A stretch of 64,000 nucleotides of DNA from Anabaena sp. PCC 7108 (GCF_000332135.1 NZ_KB235896.1:4084356-4148355); one strand, 5' to 3'; numbered from the stretch's first letter, positions 55,889 through 64,000 are shown. Notes: a model not told the origin generated them from the sequence alone. Made by a program: numbers and translations.

Positions 55889-55892
55889 ACAA

Positions 55893-55990
55893 TTTTGGAT
55901 TTTTGGCGTTGCTAAGTGAAATTATAAATTTGTATCACGCAGAGACACAGAGAGTAAGAGTTTGGGAGATGGAATTTTGGACTTTCAATT
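55893..55990. repeat. Decayed relative of the GGCGTTG-family element
   Basis: Shares GGCGTTGCT near the left, then CGCAGAGACACAGAGAG and AGAGTTTGGGAGATGGA, with the intact copy at 8854-8974, but its outer ends no longer match. It is bounded by AATTTTGGATTTTTGG and CCAAAATCCAAAATT. Lies just upstream of the cytochrome b561 gene. Confidence 0.6.
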
Positions 55991-56040
55991 ATTTAATCCA
56001 AAATCCAAAATTGACAATCTAAAATTCGCTCATTGCTGTT

Positions 56041-56733
56041 TCACAAAGGTAGACGGGGAAAAAATGGAGCTAACCACAGCTGGATTTGGATATCCCAACC
56101 CAGAAGAATAGTAATTGCTGTTGTGACAATCATGACTCCACCGACACGCTGTAATGTGGCGCTATGGGAGCGGAGTTTGAGTATTTTTTGGCTGACTGAC
56201 CTTCCTCCGTAAGCAATTGCCAATAAGGGTAATCCTGCACCTATTCCGTAAGCAAGCAGTAGCCCAAATGCGCTGATAATTTCATGTTTGACTGCTGCTA
56301 AAACGAGAATTGCTCCCAAAACTGGACCCGCACAGGGAGTCCATAACAATCCCAATTGAGTCCCTAACCAGAATTCTCCCATAAGTCCTACTCGTTGAGA
56401 TTTTTTAGTCCAGTTACCAATAGGAATGTAGCTAAATATTCGGTAACTCCAATTAGGGAAAATTGCCAGCAGTCCTAAAAATAATAAAAGTGCGATCGCA
56501 CCATAACGTAATATATTAGCCAAACCTGTAAACCAGATTGCGGTGACACCTAACAAACTACCCGCTACTGCAAAACCAGCGATTAATCCCCCAACCAGTG
56601 CAATTGGTCCGTAAACATGAGATTGAAAAGAGCGCCCCACAAACACAGGTAAAATCGGTAAAACACAGGGAGAAAGCACATTTATAACTCCCCCCACAAA
56701 AGCCAGACCAATTGATAGATGAGAATTTGCCAT
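56041..56733 (-). CDS. ccdA: CcdA-like thiol-disulfide transporter
   Basis: 230 aa, about six membrane spans, carrying reducing power across the membrane for cytochrome c maturation or periplasmic thiol reduction. The two conserved cysteines are in GVINVLSPCVLPILPVFVG (near residue 23) and WTPCAGPVLGAILVLA (near 132), each in a Cys-Pro or Pro-Cys context. Size fits short CcdA. A TAGGACTTACGCA-family fragment separates it from the exported thioredoxin-like gene, which lies upstream on the same strand. Confidence 0.93.
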   Translation of the reverse strand: MANSHLSIGLAFVGGVINVLSPCVLPILPVFVGRSFQSHVYGPIALVGGLIAGFAVAGSLLGVTAIWFTGLANILRYGAIALLLFLGLLAIFPNWSYRIFSYIPIGNWTKKSQRVGLMGEFWLGTQLGLLWTPCAGPVLGAILVLAAVKHEIISAFGLLLAYGIGAGLPLLAIAYGGRSVSQKILKLRSHSATLQRVGGVMIVTTAITILLGWDIQIQLWLAPFFPRLPL

Positions 56734-56737
56734 AAAT

Positions 56738-56849
56738 TAGGACTAACAATGTCTTTTGTAGGGTACGTCAGATAAAAAAAATCTGTCGCTGCTTCCCGAA
56801 TTAACAAGTCTGACGCACCTTACTAATATGCCAGATGCGTAAGTCGTGA
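56738..56849. mobile_element. TAGGACTTACGCA-family element, decayed copy
   Basis: The left end TAGGACTAAC and right end TGCGTAAGTC are both partly changed. The interior keeps the GTACGTCAGA...TCTGACGCACC hairpin. It fills the space between ccdA and the thioredoxin-like gene. Confidence 0.6.
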
Positions 56850-56859
56850 TAAATTCCGG

Positions 56860-57471
56860 CTATCCTAATAGTTGGCGGATAGTCTGCTCGGTTTTCTCAT
56901 AAGCCCCTTCCCCAATATGGTCATACCTGAGTTGACCTTGACGGTCGGCTAAAAATAGGTGAGGCCAATACTCATTTTTATAGGCATTCCAGGTTTTAAA
57001 CTCGTTATCAACTGCAACCGGATAGGTAATTTGATGCTTCTGAAGCGCTCTTTTGATATTATTTATATCTCGCTCAAAGGCAAATTCCGGTGTATGGATA
57101 CCAATTACCTTTAATCCCTGCTCTGCATATTGCCGATGCCATTTCGTAATGTAAGGTAAGGTGCGTTGACAGTTGATACAAGCAAAAGTCCAAAACTGGA
57201 TTAGGACAACATTATCTTTCAGATTTGCGATCGCTAAAGGAGTAGAATTAAGCCACTGACTAATACCCTCAAACTCTGGCAGATTTTTACCTGCGGGAGG
57301 ATTCGCAGCAACAACTTTAGCCTTTTGTGTATTGTTGGAATTGGTAGGCAAAGGAGAAATACTATACTCTTTTTTCAAGTTGGGAAAGGCTGTTGTAGTT
57401 GCACCAACTCCCACAACTCCTAACCCAAAATAAAAAAGTAATTGCCGACGACGAAGCAGGTTGTGATTCAT
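56860..57471 (-). CDS. Exported thioredoxin-like protein (TlpA/DipZ-like)
   Basis: 203 aa. N-terminal RRR and a hydrophobic span (LLFYFGLGVVGVGATTTAF), a Tat-like or uncleaved anchor, then a redoxin domain with active site WTFACINCQRTLPYI (Cys98, Cys101), VIGIHTPEFAFERDINNIKRAL and HLFLADRQGQLRYDHIGEG. This matches the thioredoxin domain of DipZ and similar proteins that take electrons from CcdA-like membrane partners, which is encoded just downstream. The start at 57471 is the first ATG; a TTG 24 bp upstream is unlikely. Confidence 0.9.
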   Translation of the reverse strand: MNHNLLRRRQLLFYFGLGVVGVGATTTAFPNLKKEYSISPLPTNSNNTQKAKVVAANPPAGKNLPEFEGISQWLNSTPLAIANLKDNVVLIQFWTFACINCQRTLPYITKWHRQYAEQGLKVIGIHTPEFAFERDINNIKRALQKHQITYPVAVDNEFKTWNAYKNEYWPHLFLADRQGQLRYDHIGEGAYEKTEQTIRQLLG

Positions 57472-57529
57472 GAAAATTTCTTTTATTGAAGTCAAAGCCT
57501 GACAATGAATCTAATCAAAAAGGTTGCGG

Positions 57530-57883
57530 TTATGGCTTGCTGGTGGCGGGTAATTTCTTCATAGCATCACCTTTCATAGCGTCGTCTTTCATAGCATCAC
57601 CTTTCATGGCATCACCTTTCATAGCATCACCTTTCATGGCATCACCTTTCATGGCATCACCTTTCATGGCATCACCTTTCATGGCATCACCTTTCATGGC
57701 ATCACCTTTCATAGCATCACCTTTCATAGCATCGTCTTTCATAGCATCACCGGGTTTATCATTGCTCACAGCAGGAGAGGCATTAGGAACAATCTGATTG
57801 TTGGTTGCAGGAGTGCTAGTGCAAGCTGCGAGACTGGTAGTTAAGCTCAGAGCAGCAATTAAAGAAAGTGTTTTCCAGTTCAT
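57530..57883 (-). CDS. Small lipoprotein with 13 GDAMK repeats
   Basis: 117 aa. Lipoprotein signal (LSLTTSLAACTS, Cys21), a short linker, then 13 pentapeptide units of (G/D)DAMK from residue 45 to 109, and KLPATSKP at the end. The repeat is acidic-basic and Met-rich (13 Met in 65 residues), with no His. At DNA level the unit is 15 bp and near identical, suggesting recent expansion. The ATG at 57883 has AGAGGAAG upstream; a longer ORF is not supported. Met-rich exported chains often bind Cu(I), and the copper cluster is 2-5 kb away, but function is unproved. Confidence 0.8.
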   Translation of the reverse strand: MNWKTLSLIAALSLTTSLAACTSTPATNNQIVPNASPAVSNDKPGDAMKDDAMKGDAMKGDAMKGDAMKGDAMKGDAMKGDAMKGDAMKGDAMKGDAMKDDAMKGDAMKKLPATSKP

Positions 57884-58099
57884 AGTCTTCTTCCTCTGAA
57901 TAGTTATTTTTTTATGAATAGACTTCTTGCAAAAATTAAAAAAATGAATAAATAACCGCCGATAAATGCAGATTAAATTCACTTAATATAGAAGTCATGC
58001 AATTAATTTGAGATTGTCTAAGTCCCAATATTAACAGGGTTGAAAGTGCCATTTTCATATTTCATAAGTAATGACTTTTACCAATCAACCCAATACAAA

Positions 58100-58480
58100 T
58101 TACTTCACTTCGCTGGCTTCAAATCTAGAAATCTTACCTTGTTTAACTGCAACTACTACATCGTAAGTTGAACAGTAAGCAAACGTGACATTATTAGCTT
58201 TGTTGTAAAGATTCACTACCATACCTGCACCACCGGGTTGAACACCAAGCGGTTCAAGATCACCAAAGAAGAAGCGACGTAATTGATCTCCACCACCAAA
58301 TTGACCTTTATTCTTCATCACCAAATCAATTTTCTGTGCAGCAGTCAAACCTGTAGAATCTTTCATTTCTGCGGCTGAGGCTTGAACTAGTGAAGGATTC
58401 ACCGCTTTAAGTGGAAAATCCCAAACTGTCAACATACCAGCTAGAGCAACACCTGTGATTAAAGAAGAAGCGAGTTTCAT
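58100..58480 (-). CDS. Small exported protein of unknown function
   Basis: 126 aa. Signal peptide (LASSLITGVALAGMLTVWDFP), then a mature part with TAAQKIDLVMKNKGQFGGGDQLRRFFFGDLEPLGVQPGG and a small beta-rich end with NNVTFAYCSTYDVVVAVKQG. I recognise no family. The ATG at 58480 has AGGA nine bases ahead. It lies near the repeat lipoprotein and just left of the MerR gene, in the copper/redox region. Confidence 0.65.
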   Translation of the reverse strand: MKLASSLITGVALAGMLTVWDFPLKAVNPSLVQASAAEMKDSTGLTAAQKIDLVMKNKGQFGGGDQLRRFFFGDLEPLGVQPGGAGMVVNLYNKANNVTFAYCSTYDVVVAVKQGKISRFEASEVK

Positions 58481-58744
58481 TTGTTTTTCCTGATGTTTAA
58501 CTTGTTCAACTAAACACAGCATCCCATCTGCTACTGAAACTCAAATGAAGCCAGTCTATGAATTGTCTGAATTTATCCGTTGGAAAAATTTAGTTTACAC
58601 TCAGCATATTCTCAGAATAGTATGGGCTGCACGCCATACCGTCAGGGCTGTAAGTAATTATAATTAAGTTCTGTAACGGCAATTTAGATTCCGCCTCACA
58701 TACTTGCCACTTATACTAAAAAGAAATAGTTGCTAAAGTTAGTT

Positions 58745-59158
58745 ATGTTAATTCAAGATAAACAACTGCTTTTAATTGGTCAGGTAACTGAACTAAGTGG
58801 AATTTCCATCAGAACAATTCGCTATTATGAAAGCCTAGGTTTAATTCAAGCCTCAGCACGCACTGAAGGAGGTTTTCGTCAGTTTTCCTTAAATGTTCTG
58901 ACTCGTTTAGATTTCATTAAAAGAGCGCAACATCTGGGTTTAAGCCTGGAAGAAATTCGAGATATTCTTCAAGTGTATGATCAAGGAGAAATACCTTGTG
59001 GTGAAATTCAAGAAAAGCTGCAAGAAAAGCTATTGAAAATAGACCACCAAATTCAACAATTGTTAACTTTACGCGGAGAGATTCAAGGATTACTTTCAGG
59101 CTGGCAAAATAGGAAAGAACAACCGCCGGAAAGTATTTGTCCTATTATTCAGAAATAG
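58745..59158 (+). CDS. MerR-family metal-responsive regulator
   Basis: 137 aa. Winged helix-turn-helix about 8-76: LLIGQVTELSGISIRTIRYYESLGLIQASARTEGGFRQFS, then LTRLDFIKRAQHLGLSLEEIRDIL, and an antiparallel dimer helix. Metal-site candidates are Cys85 (GEIPCGEI) at the start of the dimer helix and Cys132 (SICPII) in the C-terminal tail, like the two-Cys MerR metal sensors. ATG 58745 is preferred to a TTG 15 bp upstream. It faces the CopA operon tail-to-tail; the MerR-type dyad at 62900-62921 is a likely target. Which metal it senses is inferred from neighbours (copper). Confidence 0.88.
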   Translation: MLIQDKQLLLIGQVTELSGISIRTIRYYESLGLIQASARTEGGFRQFSLNVLTRLDFIKRAQHLGLSLEEIRDILQVYDQGEIPCGEIQEKLQEKLLKIDHQIQQLLTLRGEIQGLLSGWQNRKEQPPESICPIIQK

Positions 59159-59176
59159 AGTTTAATTTGGTGACTT

Positions 59177-59419
59177 CTATTCGTTATTAGTCAATTTAGT
59201 CGGCGCTACTTTTGATTTACTGTAAATAAACCACCATAACTCAATGCCAATTAAGGCTAAACCACCGACTGTAACAGCAACTTTCAAACTTAATGGTTGC
59301 TCAATTCGGTGAAATTCGTTAGTTTTCATAGAATGAGAAGCTGGCATTTCTGCTACTGCACTTGATGTCAGCACTACTAAACCAATAAGACTGGCCAAAA
59401 TAGTTTTTTGATTCAACAT
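59177..59419 (-). CDS. Small single-span membrane protein downstream of CopA
   Basis: 80 aa. Cleavable signal (ILASLIGLVVLTSSAVAE), a short loop, then one membrane span (VAVTVGGLALIGIELWWFIYS) and a basic tail. The ATG directly follows the CopA stop (TAA then ATG), so translation is probably coupled. Small membrane proteins with this GGLALIGIELWWF-like span are often found by copper ATPase genes, sometimes fused to cupredoxin domains; role here unknown. Confidence 0.75.
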   Translation of the reverse strand: MLNQKTILASLIGLVVLTSSAVAEMPASHSMKTNEFHRIEQPLSLKVAVTVGGLALIGIELWWFIYSKSKVAPTKLTNNE

Positions 59420-61726
59420 TTACTTAACTCCTGGTTGAAAGTTACGCAATCTTAAGGCATTGGTGACGACAGAAACGGAAGAAAAAGCCATTGCAGCACC
59501 CGCGATAATGGGATTAAGTAACCAACCAAAAATAGGGTAGAGAATACCCGCAGCAATAGGAATGCCAATAATGTTATAAATAAAAGCAAAAAAGAGATTT
59601 TGCTGAATATTGTTGATAGTAGCGCGGCTGAGTTTTATGGCGGTGACAATGCCTTGCAAGTCTCCAGAAATTAGGGTAATATCACTTGCAGCGATCGCAA
59701 CATCTGTTCCTGTACCAATGGCAATCCCTACATCTGCTTGTGCTAAAGCTGGGGCATCATTGATACCATCCCCTACCATAGCGACAATTTTAGATTTTCT
59801 ATTTGTTTTATTGAGATTATTTGGTAGAGAAGTTGTATGCAAAGTCTCTACATTAGATTGCAAAGATTGAATAATAGCGGCTTTTTGGTCTGGACGAACT
59901 TGGGCAAAAACTTGGGTGATACCAACTTGAAGTGCGATCGCATCCGCAGTTTGCTGATTGTCTCCAGTTAACATTACCACTTCTAAACCTAAATTTTGCA
60001 GTGCTTTGACTGCCTGGGCTGATGAAGGTTTGAGGGCATCAGCAATCGCCATTATTCCTTGTAATGCACCATCAACAGCTATCAAAATCACTGTTTTTCC
60101 GGCGGATTCCCAATCTATTTGATACTGCTGTAGAGAATCTGTATTAATTCCTATTTCTGTTAACCAGCGTTGTGTACCGATTTGTACCAGATGGTCATTT
60201 ACAACCCCTTGTACACCACTACCAGCAATAGCTAGAAAATTATTAACCTTTGCTAAACTCACATCTTGGGACTGGGCATATTTTACTACTGCTTCTGCCA
60301 AAGGATGCTCAGAATTTCTTTCTACAGTTGCAGCTAATTGTAACAGGTTAAGCTCATTATTATTTGCTGTGCCATTAACAGTCACAAAATCAGTAACTGT
60401 GGGTTTACCTTGAGTTAAAGTCCCGGTTTTATCCAAGACAATAATTTGGATTTTGTGGGCTAACTCTAAACTTTCAGCACCTTTAATTAAAATACCATTT
60501 TCCGCACCTTTACCTGTTCCGACCATCACAGAAGTTGGAGTAGCTAAACCCAAAGCACAGGGACAGGCGATAATCAAAACACCCACCGTCGTCATAGTAG
60601 CGAGGGTGAGATTACCCATGATATTAAACCAAATCACAAAAGTTGTAATTGCGATCGCAATCACAGCCGGCACAAACCAACCCGTTACCTGATCTGCTAA
60701 ACGTTGAATAGGTGCTTTTGAACCCTGCGCTTCTTGCACCAATTTGACAATTTGTGCCAAAAAAGTATTTTTCCCTACCCTTGTTGCCCTAAACTTAAAA
60801 CTACCAGTTTTATTAATAGTCGCCCCAATCACCTCATCTCCTGGCTGTTTCTTTCTTGGTAAACTTTCACCTGTAACCATCGCCTCATCTACTGTTGAAG
60901 CCCCTTCAATCACTTCACCATCTACAGGAATCTTTTCTCCAGGACGCACCACAATCACATCATTAATTCTCACCTCAGCAATGGAGATATCCATTTCTAC
61001 ATCATTGCGAATCACTCTAGCAGTTTTCGCTTGTAGTCCCATCAGTTTGCGAATTGCTTCCGAAGTTTTTCCCCTAGCGCGACTTTCCAAAAATCGCCCT
61101 AACAAAATTAAAGTAACAACCATTGCTGCAACTTCATAATAAACATGAGGTTCTAAACCTTGGCTAATCAACAAACCAGGGAATAGCGTCACCACCAGAG
61201 AATATAAATAAGCCGTCCCCGTCCCCAAAGCAATCAAAGTATCCATAGTTGCAGTATGGTGTTTGAGAGACTTCCAACCATTGCGGAAAAAAGACCAACC
61301 ACACCAAAATTCAACAGGTGTCGTCAACACCAACTGCAACCAAGGATGATGTAAAAAGCTGGGAATAAAAGGCAACTTTAAACCCATCATCATTGGTAAA
61401 GAACCGAAAAACAGGAAAATGCTAATTACACCTCCCGTCTTCAACTTAAGAATTAGTTCCTGTTGTTCTGCTAACCTACTCGCTGTTTCTGTATCATTTT
61501 CGCCTTGTGATTCTGACAGCGAAAAAGATGAATAACCCGCAGCCTCAATAGCAGCTTGGATTTCCTCTAAATTTGTCTGTTGGGAATCATAGTTAATACT
61601 AGCTTGCTCTGCACCAAAATTAACATTACAATCAATCACCCCAGAAACCGACAAAATTGCCTGTTCCACATTATTAGCGCAACCAGCGCAACTCATACCT
61701 CGAAGTTTGAGAGTAAGATTATCCAT
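59420..61726 (-). CDS. copA: Copper-translocating P1B-type ATPase
   Basis: 768 aa. One N-terminal HMA domain ([15 protein letters not shown], Cys13 and Cys16), eight membrane spans, CPC ion-channel motif in [14 protein letters not shown], actuator VTGES, phosphorylation [18 protein letters not shown] (HP motif) and [25 protein letters not shown] with the HMA CxxC is the Cu(I) exporter type (P1B-1); thylakoid-directed PacS and plasma-membrane CtaA are the known cyanobacterial relatives, and I cannot tell which this is. Upstream are the HMA chaperone and DUF305 genes on the same strand. Confidence 0.96.
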   Translation of the reverse strand: MDNLTLKLRGMSCAGCANNVEQAILSVSGVIDCNVNFGAEQASINYDSQQTNLEEIQAAIEAAGYSSFSLSESQGENDTETASRLAEQQELILKLKTGGVISIFLFFGSLPMMMGLKLPFIPSFLHHPWLQLVLTTPVEFWCGWSFFRNGWKSLKHHTATMDTLIALGTGTAYLYSLVVTLFPGLLISQGLEPHVYYEVAAMVVTLILLGRFLESRARGKTSEAIRKLMGLQAKTARVIRNDVEMDISIAEVRINDVIVVRPGEKIPVDGEVIEGASTVDEAMVTGESLPRKKQPGDEVIGATINKTGSFKFRATRVGKNTFLAQIVKLVQEAQGSKAPIQRLADQVTGWFVPAVIAIAITTFVIWFNIMGNLTLATMTTVGVLIIACPCALGLATPTSVMVGTGKGAENGILIKGAESLELAHKIQIIVLDKTGTLTQGKPTVTDFVTVNGTANNNELNLLQLAATVERNSEHPLAEAVVKYAQSQDVSLAKVNNFLAIAGSGVQGVVNDHLVQIGTQRWLTEIGINTDSLQQYQIDWESAGKTVILIAVDGALQGIMAIADALKPSSAQAVKALQNLGLEVVMLTGDNQQTADAIALQVGITQVFAQVRPDQKAAIIQSLQSNVETLHTTSLPNNLNKTNRKSKIVAMVGDGINDAPALAQADVGIAIGTGTDVAIAASDITLISGDLQGIVTAIKLSRATINNIQQNLFFAFIYNIIGIPIAAGILYPIFGWLLNPIIAGAAMAFSSVSVVTNALRLRNFQPGVK

Positions 61727-61822
61727 ATTAGTAAGTATTAGTAAGTTAAATTTTTCAGCCGCAGATAAATGCTGATAATTTATCTGTGTGCGTCTGCGTG
61801 TATCTGCGTTTTTTTTAGAGAA

Positions 61823-61948
61823 TAGGACTTACGCAACTGGCACATTGGTAGGGTGCGTCAGACTGCATAAATCCTGCAAATAAACAGATACTTGATATCT
61901 GACGCACCCTACAACAGATTTTTGGTGTGACACGCAGCTTTAGTCCTA
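61823..61948. mobile_element. TAGGACTTACGCA-family element inside the copper operon
   Basis: Left end TAGGACTTACGCA (61823-61835) is intact; the right end is decayed, keeping AGTCCTA (61942-61948). The interior contains one near copy of the 71-bp unit seen four times at 29371-29654. It lies between the HMA-chaperone stop and copA, where it could affect read-through. Confidence 0.75.
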
Positions 61949-61954
61949 TATCTA

Positions 61955-62149
61955 TTAAGCAGGAGGATACCCAGCAGCCACCAAAGCTTCCTTAATTGCT
62001 GTTTCTGAAGCTTGAGTATCTACGCTGACCAGCTTAGTTTTTGGGTCAGCATCTATGTTAGCGTTAGCATCTACAGCCTTGAGCGCATTAGTAATATTGG
62101 TTGCACAAGTCGAACAAGCCATTCCGGGAACTGTCAGTTTGAGTGTCAT
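61955..62149 (-). CDS. Copper chaperone-like HMA protein
   Basis: 64 aa with start MTLKLTVPGMACSTCATNIT; the metal-binding CxxC is in MACSTCATN, and the domain ends VAAGYPPA. This is a single heavy-metal-associated domain, like CopZ/Atx1, which hands Cu(I) to CopA-type ATPases. An in-frame ATG 18 bp upstream would give 70 aa; neither has a strong ribosome site. Encoded between the DUF305 protein and copA on the same strand, with a small element in between. Confidence 0.88.
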   Translation of the reverse strand: MTLKLTVPGMACSTCATNITNALKAVDANANIDADPKTKLVSVDTQASETAIKEALVAAGYPPA

Positions 62150-62177
62150 AGGTTTAAAGAATCTCATGAAAAACTAA

Positions 62178-62783
62178 TTAAGATGACGCTTTAGACAACT
62201 GCTCTAATTGCTGAATTTCAGCGGTTTGCGTTTTGATGATATCTTGGGCTAAATCGCGGAGTTGTTTGTGAGTAGCACTGTTCATGGCTTTCTGTGCCAT
62301 CATCACAGACATTTGTTGGTGATGAGTCATCCGCTGTAGAAATGCCTTGTCAAAGTCGGGGGAATTTTGCAAAGATTCCATATTCATCATTCCAGCCATT
62401 CCCTGATCTTTGCCATGCTGCATTCCCATACAATTCATAGTAGTAGCGGGAACTTCTGTGCCATACAAATTTTTGTACAAAGCTTTCAGTTGCTCAATTT
62501 CTTTAGTTTGATCAGTTTTTATCGTCCCAGCCAATGTTTTAATTTCTGGATTTGTAGCTTTTTGTACAGCCAAATCCGCCATTTCTATACTTTTCTGGTC
62601 ATGATGAATCATCATGGCGATAAAATGTTGATCTTCCCACTTCTGCGTCATAGTTTTAGTCACCCCAGCAGGAGAAGATGGTGACTGGTGGTGCTGTTGT
62701 GCTACGGCGCTGTAGGTTGTCGATAAAGTGACAATTAATCCGACAAACCCATAATTTACTAAAGTTGCTAATTTGTTAAGCAT
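62178..62783 (-). CDS. Exported DUF305 protein (putative copper-binding)
   Basis: 201 aa. Signal peptide (LVNYGFVGLIVTLSTTYSAVA), then a helical DUF305 domain: HFIAMMIHHDQKSIEMADLAVQKA, TKEIEQLKALYKNLYG, MGMQHGKDQGMAGMMNM, and DKAFLQRMTHHQQMSVMMAQKAM. The domain has two H-H-x-x-(M/S)-type blocks and is unusually rich in Met and His (Met runs near residue 120). DUF305 proteins commonly sit beside copper genes and are thought to bind copper; that fits the CopA/HMA context. It is the first gene behind the MerR-type dyad at 62900. Confidence 0.9.
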   Translation of the reverse strand: MLNKLATLVNYGFVGLIVTLSTTYSAVAQQHHQSPSSPAGVTKTMTQKWEDQHFIAMMIHHDQKSIEMADLAVQKATNPEIKTLAGTIKTDQTKEIEQLKALYKNLYGTEVPATTMNCMGMQHGKDQGMAGMMNMESLQNSPDFDKAFLQRMTHHQQMSVMMAQKAMNSATHKQLRDLAQDIIKTQTAEIQQLEQLSKASS

Positions 62784-62892
62784 ACTGTTTGCTCCTTTCG
62801 CTTCCTCAGGAAGGTTGAGGGCATTTCCGCCAAAAAATCAGTAAATGGTATTGCCTAGTTACCAATTTTTGGCTGAGAGTCCTGTTAAATTT

Positions 62893-62925
62893 ATCCTAAA
62901 CCCTCTAGTGGGATAGAGAGTCTAG
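62893..62925 (-). promoter_or_regulatory. MerR-type promoter/operator of the copper operon
   Basis: On the plus strand ACCCTCTA (62900-62907), six bases, then TAGAGAGT (62914-62921): an imperfect palindrome with 7 of 8 matching pairs. For the leftward operon the flanking minus-strand boxes AGACTC (62918-62923) and TAGGAT (62893-62898) are 19 bp apart. The overlong 19-bp spacer with an embedded dyad is the hallmark of MerR-activated promoters. It is about 110 bp ahead of the DUF305 gene. Direct proof is lacking. Confidence 0.5.
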
Positions 62926-63021
62926 AGTATATTTACAAATCTTAATAATTTTATTAATTAAGACGCGGAGCGTATCACCGCGTCAGCTTTGATTACTATT
63001 CAAATTCAACCGGACAGGATA

Positions 63022-63927
63022 TCAGTCCTGCAGTGTTTGTTCTATTGGTGTTTCGGCTGGGGGAGCAATTACCGCGTCTGGTGCGACTTCCTCAATGGGA
63101 ATTGCTGCTGGTTTTGCTTCTGTTTCCCCTTGCGCTGCTTCCACCAGTTCCGGTGATGGGGAGTTGGGAGGAATTACTTCTGGTATACTGACGATTTTAT
63201 CTTCTATTATTTGTTCTACTACAACAACAGTTACCTCTGCTATTGCCACTTCCTGACTCTCTGTCACCACATCCCCCTGTCCTTCTGTCACCACATCCCC
63301 GTGTCCTTCCATCACCGCGTCACCGCGTCCTTCCATCACCGCGTCACCGCGTCCTTCCATCACCGCGTCACCGCGTCCCTCCATCACCGCGTCTTCCTTC
63401 CTCTCCGTCGTAGCTTCTGGGGAAGGTGCTTCTACTTCGCTCGATTGTGCTGGTATAGAACCGGTTTTATCAATTACTTCAACAACAGGCTTTGGTGTAG
63501 GTGTAGATGGTTGTTTGGTCATTGTTTGCTGCACCTTACCTTTGACACCACTGAACACACTACCAATAAAGGCTGGTAATTGTCCCAGTTTTTCCTGTAG
63601 AGAAAAATTAGATACCTGGTCTTGTAAACTAATCTTCACTAGCTCCAGACTAGGTACAGGCGTTTGTTGTTTTTCTGGTGTGAGTTGGCGACGTAATAAC
63701 AGAGTTTGCCAGCCAAAAGAACTCAAAAGTGCAACACTAGCTACATGACCTAGCAGTAAACCCCCAGTAATACGCGGTGCAAAAACCCATAAGACTAAAG
63801 CATAGAAAAGACCAACTCCGCTCCAGATAAAGTCATTCTTACGGTGGATTTCCGGGAAGAAGAAAGCTGATATGTAAATGGCTAGGCTGCCAAGTCCAAC
63901 TACTAAGGCTAGGAAATAGGCCAGCAT
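63022..63927 (-). CDS. ycf66: Ycf66-family protein with expanded acidic repeat
   Basis: 301 aa. Residues about 1-85 match the conserved Ycf66 core (MLAYFLALVVGLGSLAIYIS, then FFFPEIHRKNDFIWSGVGLFYALVLW), with several membrane spans. A long acidic, proline-rich tail follows. Within it, near residues 179-226, six 8-residue units of GDAVMEGR type occur in tandem, encoded by 24-bp units themselves made of three octamers (ACCGCGTC-like on the + strand). Ycf66 is encoded in cyanobacteria and some plastids; its function is not established. The repeat-rich linker is an oddity of this copy. Stop and start are both within the window. Confidence 0.88.
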   Translation of the reverse strand: MLAYFLALVVGLGSLAIYISAFFFPEIHRKNDFIWSGVGLFYALVLWVFAPRITGGLLLGHVASVALLSSFGWQTLLLRRQLTPEKQQTPVPSLELVKISLQDQVSNFSLQEKLGQLPAFIGSVFSGVKGKVQQTMTKQPSTPTPKPVVEVIDKTGSIPAQSSEVEAPSPEATTERKEDAVMEGRGDAVMEGRGDAVMEGRGDAVMEGHGDVVTEGQGDVVTESQEVAIAEVTVVVVEQIIEDKIVSIPEVIPPNSPSPELVEAAQGETEAKPAAIPIEEVAPDAVIAPPAETPIEQTLQD

Positions 63928-64000
63928 TTTTCAATACTCCTGATTGTTTGATTTGTGCCAGTATTTTAATTTTGCAAATTTTGTAACTAAATTGTTGACT

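Noticed and set aside
57486-57797. Plus-strand ORF with FIASPFMASPF repeats
   Set aside because: The reverse complement of the GDAMK repeat gene. The minus-strand gene has a good ribosome site and lipoprotein signal; this frame does not.
60744-61139. 131-aa plus-strand ORF opposite copA
   Set aside because: Antisense shadow of a conserved P-type ATPase region.
63211-63579. Plus-strand ORF with HHRVTASF repeats
   Set aside because: Antisense shadow of the Ycf66 acidic repeat region.

Overview
The window is chromosomal DNA from a filamentous, probably heterocyst-forming cyanobacterium of the Nostoc/Anabaena/Dolichospermum type. The evidence is photosystem II subunits (psbK, psbM), the plastid/cyanobacterial proteins Ycf66 and PAM68, SipA, an arogenate-type TyrA, dispersed HIP1 octamers (GCGATCGC), many 7-bp tandem repeats of the kind known from Nostocales, giant Ser/Thr-kinase/histidine-kinase hybrids, and AT-rich intergenic DNA with many small inverted-repeat elements. 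I see no tRNA, rRNA, CRISPR array, prophage or intact transposase gene.

Layout. 0-2.4 kb: end of an SDR oxidoreductase, sipA, an exported peroxiredoxin and a PPK2 polyphosphate kinase. 2.4-11.9 kb: nested small elements, a 1885-aa HstK-type kinase, a hybrid receiver/histidine kinase and a lipoprotein phosphodiester glycosidase. 12-14.4 kb: a ribbon-helix-helix/coiled-coil gene pair with upstream repeats, and a DUF4912 protein. 14.8-18 kb: rfbB, a glycosyltransferase and a DUF6391 protein. 18-24.3 kb: a strongly structured candidate RNA, a PedR-like LuxR regulator, fructokinase, cobS, tgt, psbK, a [2Fe-2S] ferredoxin and psbM. 24.7-34.8 kb: universal stress protein, DUF2235 hydrolase, sfsA, a 2OG-Fe oxygenase, a 71-bp tandem array, a TPR protein and a Ser/Thr kinase-WD40 protein. 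35-44.8 kb: ROK glucokinase, tyrA, pentapeptide protein, two unrelated DAHP synthases, and the rpsO-PAM68 pair. 45-51 kb: dienelactone hydrolase, M3 peptidase, ComF, GNAT and miaE. 51.5-63 kb: a two-component system facing a cytochrome b561/molybdoenzyme/DUF4079 operon, a CcdA/thioredoxin pair, repeat-rich small exported proteins, and a copper cluster (MerR regulator, CopA ATPase, HMA chaperone, DUF305 protein). The window ends with Ycf66.

How it fits together. The last 12 kb is an envelope redox and metal-handling region: electron delivery to an exported molybdoenzyme, thiol-disulfide delivery (CcdA plus a membrane-anchored thioredoxin), and copper chaperoning and export. The DUF305-HMA-CopA-small membrane protein genes all read leftwards behind a MerR-type dyad at 62900-62921, and a MerR regulator lies convergently at the other end. 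Aromatic amino-acid synthesis is represented by two DAHP synthases and TyrA within 8 kb.

Most unusual signals: a candidate attenuator-like RNA at 18396-18550 with mutually exclusive helices; at least six families of small inverted-repeat elements, several of which supply the stop codon of the neighbouring gene; a RHH gene preceded by operator-like repeats; a tgt start codon embedded in a 7-bp repeat that creates overlapping mini-ORFs; and in-frame coding repeats in a small lipoprotein and in Ycf66. All function calls rest on reading motifs by eye; no database search was run.
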